A stretch of 10,827 nucleotides of DNA. Origin: an uncultured Pseudomonadales bacterium. GTDB taxonomy: Bacteria; Pseudomonadota; Gammaproteobacteria; Pseudomonadales; Porticoccaceae. Positions 7,024-10,827 of the stretch are shown piece by piece. The notes beneath the pieces were generated by a model that was not told the origin of the DNA, did not search any database, and saw only the letters and a list, made by a program, of their open reading frames with translations. The stretch covers positions 1-10,827 of the forward strand of contig CALLDA010000074.1 of the NCBI GenBank assembly GCA_937998635.1. The letters are read 5' to 3'. Each line of letters opens with the position of its first letter. The stretch's first letter is position 1. The position numbers and the translations under genes were made by a program.

Positions 7024-7857
7024 TCAATAGGGCTCGATAGTATTCTCAAAAACGAAGCCATCTTTAGCCATCACCACCCGATGCCTGTCACCTTCGACGG
7101 CGGGATCCCAGGCTTCGTAACCGGCATCGCCGTGCCATAGGGCGACACGATGACCTTCGTCGGTTTTACCCAGATGGGTTTCATAGACTTTGGGGGGCAC
7201 TGAGGTGAAATGATTGAGTAACTCATCCACAGAACCCCGACTGGACAAATAGTGCAGTGTTACCCAGGTGGGCGGCACGAAATCGATCTCGCGGGCAGCG
7301 TGCAGCTCTATAGCTTTGCCCGGATTGATCCACTGGTGATCGTGAATCTCACCACCATCGATGACTATTTTCTGATCACCTGTTACCCGCGCAGCAAAGA
7401 ACCAGGTGGTAAAACGTTTCGGCGTAATCGGCGGCGGTGTCCAGTGAGAAAACCATACAAAATCTTCAGGGTCGGTGTGAATGCCCGCCTCTTCCCGAGT
7501 TTCCCGAGCCGCTGCGGTACGCGCAGCTGCGGTTTTGTGCTCATCGCTGGCGGCACTGGCACCATCGAGGGCGACTTCGCCAGGGTCGTGATTGGGGTAG
7601 TCTTCCTGATCAATACGACCCCCCGGAAACACCCACATACCACCAAAGCGGATTTCTTTGTTTTTACGTAGCATCAGTGTTTCGACGCCTTCTGGGCCAT
7701 CGCGCAACAAGATAACTGTCGCCGCAGGTATTGGCGGTTCGGTGATCGGTTCACCCTCGCCTGGCATGCGCAGGTTTCCGTAGGGATCGTTTTGATGTTT
7801 GGATTCAGGCTTACTGGTTTTATGTTTATCGGAGTCTGTCTTATGTTTATCTGTCAT
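7024..7857 (-). CDS. Nudix hydrolase, NUDT19-like (possible CoA/acyl-CoA diphosphatase)
   Basis: The protein has 277 residues. A Lys/His/Asp-rich, probably disordered N-terminus (about residues 1-30, with DKHKT repeated) precedes the Nudix fold: PAATVILLRDG (44-54), FGGMWVFPGGRID (71-83) and RETREEAGI (118-126). The Nudix box is split by an insert of about 30 residues between the GG and the E-rich helix, a feature of the NUDT19 group, whose characterised mammalian member hydrolyses CoA and acyl-CoA to 4'-phosphopantetheine forms and 3',5'-ADP. Pairing with an acyl-CoA dehydrogenase gene fits a CoA-thioester role. ATG 7857 is preceded on the minus strand by GGGAG about 10 bases upstream, supporting this start; Met31 is an alternative. 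The acyl-CoA dehydrogenase gene follows at 49 bases. The substrate assignment is by family resemblance only. Confidence 0.88.
   Translation of the reverse strand: MTDKHKTDSDKHKTSKPESKHQNDPYGNLRMPGEGEPITEPPIPAATVILLRDGPEGVETLMLRKNKEIRFGGMWVFPGGRIDQEDYPNHDPGEVALDGASAASDEHKTAAARTAAARETREEAGIHTDPEDFVWFSHWTPPPITPKRFTTWFFAARVTGDQKIVIDGGEIHDHQWINPGKAIELHAAREIDFVPPTWVTLHYLSSRGSVDELLNHFTSVPPKVYETHLGKTDEGHRVALWHGDAGYEAWDPAVEGDRHRVVMAKDGFVFENTIEPY
7820..7851. repeat. 11-base direct repeat in the Nudix gene N-terminal coding region
   Basis: TTATGTTTATC occurs at 7820-7830 and 7841-7851, 21 bases apart. On the coding (minus) strand both copies encode DKHKT, giving DKHKTDSDKHKT at residues 3-14. This looks like a small tandem duplication in a disordered tail. 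Confidence 0.6.
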
Positions 7858-8040
7858 AGCTAGGTAACTCCCTGGCTAGCATTTATAATTAGTTTCAATA
7901 GCGAATTATCTCCTAGTGTAACCTACTCGCGGTTTGTAGTAAGTTGCCGGGGGCCATGACTAACAGGCTTTTTGCCTGAATCTGTGCAACATGAGCCTCG
8001 CCCTACCTCAAACACCACAAGATATAAAGAAGGAAGTTCA
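7858..8040. promoter_or_regulatory. divergent intergenic region between Nudix and exonuclease III genes
   Basis: This region must hold promoters for both the minus-strand Nudix-dehydrogenase pair and the plus-strand exonuclease gene. On the plus strand a consensus-like -10 box TATAAT is at 7884-7889, but no convincing -35 box is found 16-18 bases upstream. The same AT-rich patch reads TTATAA on the minus strand. No operator-like palindrome was recognised. The plus-strand frame is open from 7972, but that part does not resemble the exonuclease family. Confidence 0.3.
8030..8036 (+). promoter_or_regulatory. ribosome binding site that sets the exonuclease III start
   Basis: AAGGAAG lies 4 bases before ATG 8041. 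It supports this ATG over the upstream in-frame ATG at 7972, and the protein then begins directly with the family's first strand, MRLVSWNVNGIRA. Confidence 0.75.
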
Positions 8041-8805
8041 ATGCGTTTAGTTTCGTGGAATGTAAACGGCATTCGTGCTGCGATAAAAAAGGATTTCGCC
8101 GAATCCTTGCAAAGCATGTCAGCCGACGTGCTTTGCCTACAGGAAACCAAAGCCCAGGACGATCAGGTCGTCGAGGCGTTAAGCAGCATCAACGGCTATC
8201 ATATTTACTGCAATTCAGCCGAAAAAAAGGGCTATTCCGGTACGGCCATCCTCAGCAAGACAGAACCCCAGTCCGTTCAATTTGATATGGGTATTGCCGA
8301 GCACGATCAGGAAGGTCGGGTGATCGCTGCAGAATTCGAGTATTACTATTTGGTCACCGTGTACACGCCGAATTCCGGCAGCGAGTTAAAGCGTCTGGAT
8401 TACCGCCAGCAGTGGGATGCAGATTTTCTAGCCTACCTCAAGCAGCTGGAAGAAAAAAAGCCGGTGATTGTCTGTGGTGATCTGAACGTCGCCCATCGAG
8501 ATATCGACCTGGCCCGCCCCAAACCCAATTACAATAAATCCGCTGGCTACACCCAGGTGGAAATCGATGGGCTGGATAACCTTATCGCCAGCGGCCTGGT
8601 CGATACTTTTCGCCATCAAAACCCGGACAGGGTCAAATACAGCTGGTGGAGTTACCGGGCTGGAGCCAGAGCCAAAAATGTTGGCTGGCGGATAGATTAC
8701 TTTCTGATCACTGAAAGCCTGACGGACAAGATTGAGAACACCGATATACTCAATGACATTATGGGCTCTGATCACTGCCCTGTATTGCTCGACCTGCTTA
8801 TTTAA
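8041..8805 (+). CDS. exodeoxyribonuclease III / AP endonuclease (ExoA/APE1-like)
   Basis: The 254-residue protein belongs to the exonuclease III family of base-excision repair nucleases, which cut the backbone 5' to abasic sites and trim 3' blocked ends in a Mg-dependent reaction. Visible active-site elements are WNVNGIR (N7), LQETK (E35), GYSGTAI (64-70), VYTPNSG (Y108), CGDLNVAH (D147, N149), WRIDY (D219) and the terminal SDHCPV (D244, H245). The spelling of these motifs, such as AHRDIDLARPKPN, is closer to the ExoA/APE1 branch than to E. coli XthA. The length is that of the family and no key residue is missing. The gene stands alone with its own upstream region, and the next plus-strand gene follows after 86 bases, so the two may be cotranscribed. 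Confidence 0.95.
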   Translation: MRLVSWNVNGIRAAIKKDFAESLQSMSADVLCLQETKAQDDQVVEALSSINGYHIYCNSAEKKGYSGTAILSKTEPQSVQFDMGIAEHDQEGRVIAAEFEYYYLVTVYTPNSGSELKRLDYRQQWDADFLAYLKQLEEKKPVIVCGDLNVAHRDIDLARPKPNYNKSAGYTQVEIDGLDNLIASGLVDTFRHQNPDRVKYSWWSYRAGARAKNVGWRIDYFLITESLTDKIENTDILNDIMGSDHCPVLLDLLI

Positions 8806-8891
8806 GCGAGCCTTGCTCTTAAGACTTGTTCATTTAGACAACCGGGCCTGCCTCCTAAATATCCTCACCCAAACCCCTAAAGATCCCCTCT

Positions 8892-9659
8892 ATGGCCTAC
8901 GTCGAGAAAAAGAAATTCTTTGATCAACTACTCACTGTTTACGGTCGCAATACGGTGCTGGAAGCATTGCAGGAACAGGATGTTCCAGTCTATAAATTGC
9001 ATCTCGCAAAAAGTAATCGCGGCGGTGGCTCTTTAGATAAAATTATTCGCATTGCTGAACAACGGGGTATTGAAGTCGCCTACCACAGCCGGGAAGAACT
9101 GTCCCGCATCTCCCGGAACCAGCGTCAGGATCAGGGCGTGGCCCTGGATTTACAGTGTCCGCGTTATGGGCATTACCGAGATTTCCTTGCCGATGCTCCC
9201 CTTCGCTACCAGCTGATCGCCCTGGATCGGATCACCAACCCGCAAAACCTGGGTATGGTGATCAGATCCATTTGCGCCAGCCCCATGCAGGGGCTCCTGT
9301 TGCCGTCAAAAGGCTGCGCTCCGCTCTCACCCCTGGTCATCAAAGCTAGTGCGGGCAGCATCTTCCACTGCCCGATCTATCGCTGCAATGATCTTGCCGA
9401 AACTCTGGAGGAATTTGTTACTGGTGGCGCGCAAGTGTGTACTTTACGCGCCAATGCGGCTCAGTCGCTATCAAGCTTTAAGGTCGATGGCCCGGTTGTT
9501 TATGTACTGGGTAATGAAACATCAGGGGTATCAGTTCGTGTCGCAAACCTGGCCCAACATTCGCTGCATATTCCCATGTGTAACGGCGTCGAGTCGCTCA
9601 ATGTGGCGGTTACTGCTGCGCTACTGGCGTTTCGGGACGTTCTTTCCACAACTGACTAA
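8892..9659 (+). CDS. SpoU/TrmH-family RNA 2'-O-methyltransferase (RlmB-like)
   Basis: The protein has 255 residues. The N-terminal substrate-binding domain (VYGRNTVLEAL at 16-26, AYHSREEL at 63-70) is of the RlmB/TrmH type. The C-terminal knotted SPOUT domain shows motif 1 LDRITNPQNLGMVIRS (111-126; N116, R125), motif 2 VYVLGNETSGVS (203-214; E209) and motif 3 IPMCNGVESLNVAV (227-240; S235, N237). Such enzymes methylate a ribose 2'-OH in rRNA or tRNA using S-adenosylmethionine. Whether this one modifies 23S rRNA like RlmB or another RNA is not decidable from sequence; the gene is not beside rnr, the frequent neighbour of rlmB. ATG 8892 lacks a clear ribosome binding site. Its last 50 bases overlap the 3' end of the opposite-strand transporter gene. 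Confidence 0.9.
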   Translation: MAYVEKKKFFDQLLTVYGRNTVLEALQEQDVPVYKLHLAKSNRGGGSLDKIIRIAEQRGIEVAYHSREELSRISRNQRQDQGVALDLQCPRYGHYRDFLADAPLRYQLIALDRITNPQNLGMVIRSICASPMQGLLLPSKGCAPLSPLVIKASAGSIFHCPIYRCNDLAETLEEFVTGGAQVCTLRANAAQSLSSFKVDGPVVYVLGNETSGVSVRVANLAQHSLHIPMCNGVESLNVAVTAALLAFRDVLSTTD

Positions 9660-10815
9660 AAACACCGAATACCGAAGCCACCAGGGTCGCGACACCGAGT
9701 ACGATAAAGACATCTAACACGCCCCACAAAGCGATCATCTCCCCGCACAACCAGGCACCCAAAGGTGCAGTACCCAATAGCGCCAGTTGATAGATAGATA
9801 CAATTCGGGAACGATGGGATTCCGGCGCTTCGCTATGGGTCATCACCCTGCCCAGACTGATCGAAATGCCAGAAAACATACCCCACACGCCGACCAAAGG
9901 AAACAAGGCATAAACCGATACCCCCAAACCAATCACCACCATGATCAGGCCCCGGGCAAATAAACTCATCAACAACACCCGCCCCGGCCGCCGAAAACCG
10001 TCCACCAAACGCATATAAATAAAATTCGACAGCAACACACCGAAGGCAAAACTTAACTGCATACCTGCGTAAAACCCAGCACCTGCCGCATACACCTCCC
10101 TCGCGATAAGCGGCATTGCGACCAGATATGCGCCGAACCCGATAAAGCCCGTGGCACCGACAATCACCATCAAGGGTAGCAGCTTAGGGTGCTGCCACAC
10201 TGCGCGCAGGCCCGACCAGATACTTTGTCGTGAGTCGTGACGGCCACCTGACAAACCCACACCAGAGGGTTGGCTGAGCCGTATAGACCATGCAGCGATG
10301 GCAAACATGACCATTTGTATGACTAGTAAAGCCGGTAAACCCACATAAGCGAACAGGCCAATCAACAGAAACCCCAGGCTTTGGGCCCCAAACTGCACGA
10401 ATGTTGACTGGGCCACTGCACTCTGTAAATTATCGCCACAGACTTGCACCAGCAGACTCTCCCGGGCGGGCTGGAGAAAGGCGGTGATCACCCCATAGCC
10501 TACGCCAAAGATAATCAATATCTGGTAGCTGAGATAACCCGCCAGAGCGGCGCCCAGCATAATCCCAAAGGGCAGCATATAAAGCAGATAAAGATTACTG
10601 ACGTAAGTGCCCAGGTGACGGTTATCGGACAGCGCGCCGCCCATAAGAATAAATAACAAATTCGGCAACATCACCGCCATTTGCGCAAGGCCAACGCGAT
10701 CCGCAGGCTCGTGCAATACGCCGACCACCAGCCAGGGGAAAATCACTACCTGCAGCCCCATGGCCACCGCGCTCAAATAGCCGAACGCAGATAGACCCTT
10801 GTCGGAGGAGATCAT
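9610..10815 (-). CDS. MFS transporter, start uncertain at the window edge
   Basis: This membrane protein is about 401 residues if read from ATG 10815. It has the 11-12 hydrophobic segments expected of a major facilitator superfamily permease, with a loop after the second segment (GGALSDNRHLG) matching the family's motif A, and a central hydrophilic loop (SGGRHDSRQS) separating two six-helix halves. The overall look is of drug/siderophore-exporter-like MFS proteins, but substrate is unknown. No ribosome binding site is visible before ATG 10815 and the frame stays open to the window end (including TTG 10824), so the true start may lie outside. The stop (TAA, plus-strand 9610-9612) falls inside the methyltransferase gene, a 50-base tail-to-tail overlap. 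Confidence 0.88.
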   Translation of the reverse strand: MISSDKGLSAFGYLSAVAMGLQVVIFPWLVVGVLHEPADRVGLAQMAVMLPNLLFILMGGALSDNRHLGTYVSNLYLLYMLPFGIMLGAALAGYLSYQILIIFGVGYGVITAFLQPARESLLVQVCGDNLQSAVAQSTFVQFGAQSLGFLLIGLFAYVGLPALLVIQMVMFAIAAWSIRLSQPSGVGLSGGRHDSRQSIWSGLRAVWQHPKLLPLMVIVGATGFIGFGAYLVAMPLIAREVYAAGAGFYAGMQLSFAFGVLLSNFIYMRLVDGFRRPGRVLLMSLFARGLIMVVIGLGVSVYALFPLVGVWGMFSGISISLGRVMTHSEAPESHRSRIVSIYQLALLGTAPLGAWLCGEMIALWGVLDVFIVLGVATLVASVFGVFSQLWKERPETPVAQQ

Positions 10816-10827
10816 GAAGACCAAAAA

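Noticed and set aside
7252..7671. 139-codon plus-strand open frame antisense to the Nudix gene
   Set aside because: It lies wholly inside a well-supported gene; its translation is Arg/Pro/Cys-rich without family features, and no ribosome binding site is seen.
7972..8040. Upstream in-frame start for the exonuclease III gene
   Set aside because: The 23 extra residues do not resemble the family, while ATG 8041 has a good ribosome binding site and gives the family N-terminus directly.
8797..8823. Possible terminator after exonuclease III (TTAAGCGAG...CTCTTAA)
   Set aside because: The arms are mismatched by two unpaired bases and no T-run follows, so I do not call a terminator.

Overview
The window looks like a stretch of a gammaproteobacterial chromosome, probably a marine or environmental lineage. 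This is inferred from gene types and protein style only; no ribosomal RNA or other marker is present. Genes are densely packed on both strands. I see no tRNA, rRNA, CRISPR array, insertion sequence, integrase or phage gene.

Layout. Positions 1-198 hold the C-terminal end of an NADP-dependent medium-chain dehydrogenase/reductase. Then comes a four-gene plus-strand cluster (284-5542): two polytopic membrane proteins of unknown function, a very large protein (1772-4387), and an enolase-superfamily enzyme. The large protein joins an N-terminal membrane di-iron fatty acid hydroxylase/sterol desaturase domain to a complete C-terminal GH3-type acyl-adenylating domain. Positions 5543-5780 are a non-coding convergent gap with one weak hairpin. 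On the minus strand follow an acyl-CoA dehydrogenase (5781-6974) and, upstream of it, a Nudix hydrolase with a long insert in its Nudix box, as in the NUDT19 CoA-diphosphatase group (7024-7857). A divergent intergenic region separates the Nudix gene from a plus-strand exodeoxyribonuclease III/AP endonuclease (8041-8805). That is followed by a SpoU/TrmH-type RNA 2'-O-methyltransferase (8892-9659), whose 3' end overlaps by 50 bases the 3' end of a minus-strand MFS transporter running to the window edge.

The most interesting part is the 284-5542 cluster. GH3 enzymes adenylate a carboxylic acid and usually transfer the acyl group to an amino acid. The fused hydroxylase could oxidise a lipid or isoprenoid chain. 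Some enolase-superfamily enzymes racemise or epimerise N-acyl amino acids or dipeptides. Together they suggest an uncharacterised membrane-bound route to a hydroxylated acyl-amino-acid or lipoamino-acid product. This is inference; each enzyme family assignment is well supported, the pathway is not.

A second point is the start of the enolase-superfamily gene. Its recognisable N-terminus extends upstream of the first usable canonical start, back to the TGA of the fusion gene and in the same reading frame. An ATG with a good ribosome binding site sits exactly on that TGA, but in another frame. The candidates are a rare ATT start, a one-base frameshift (real or sequencing error), or stop-codon readthrough.
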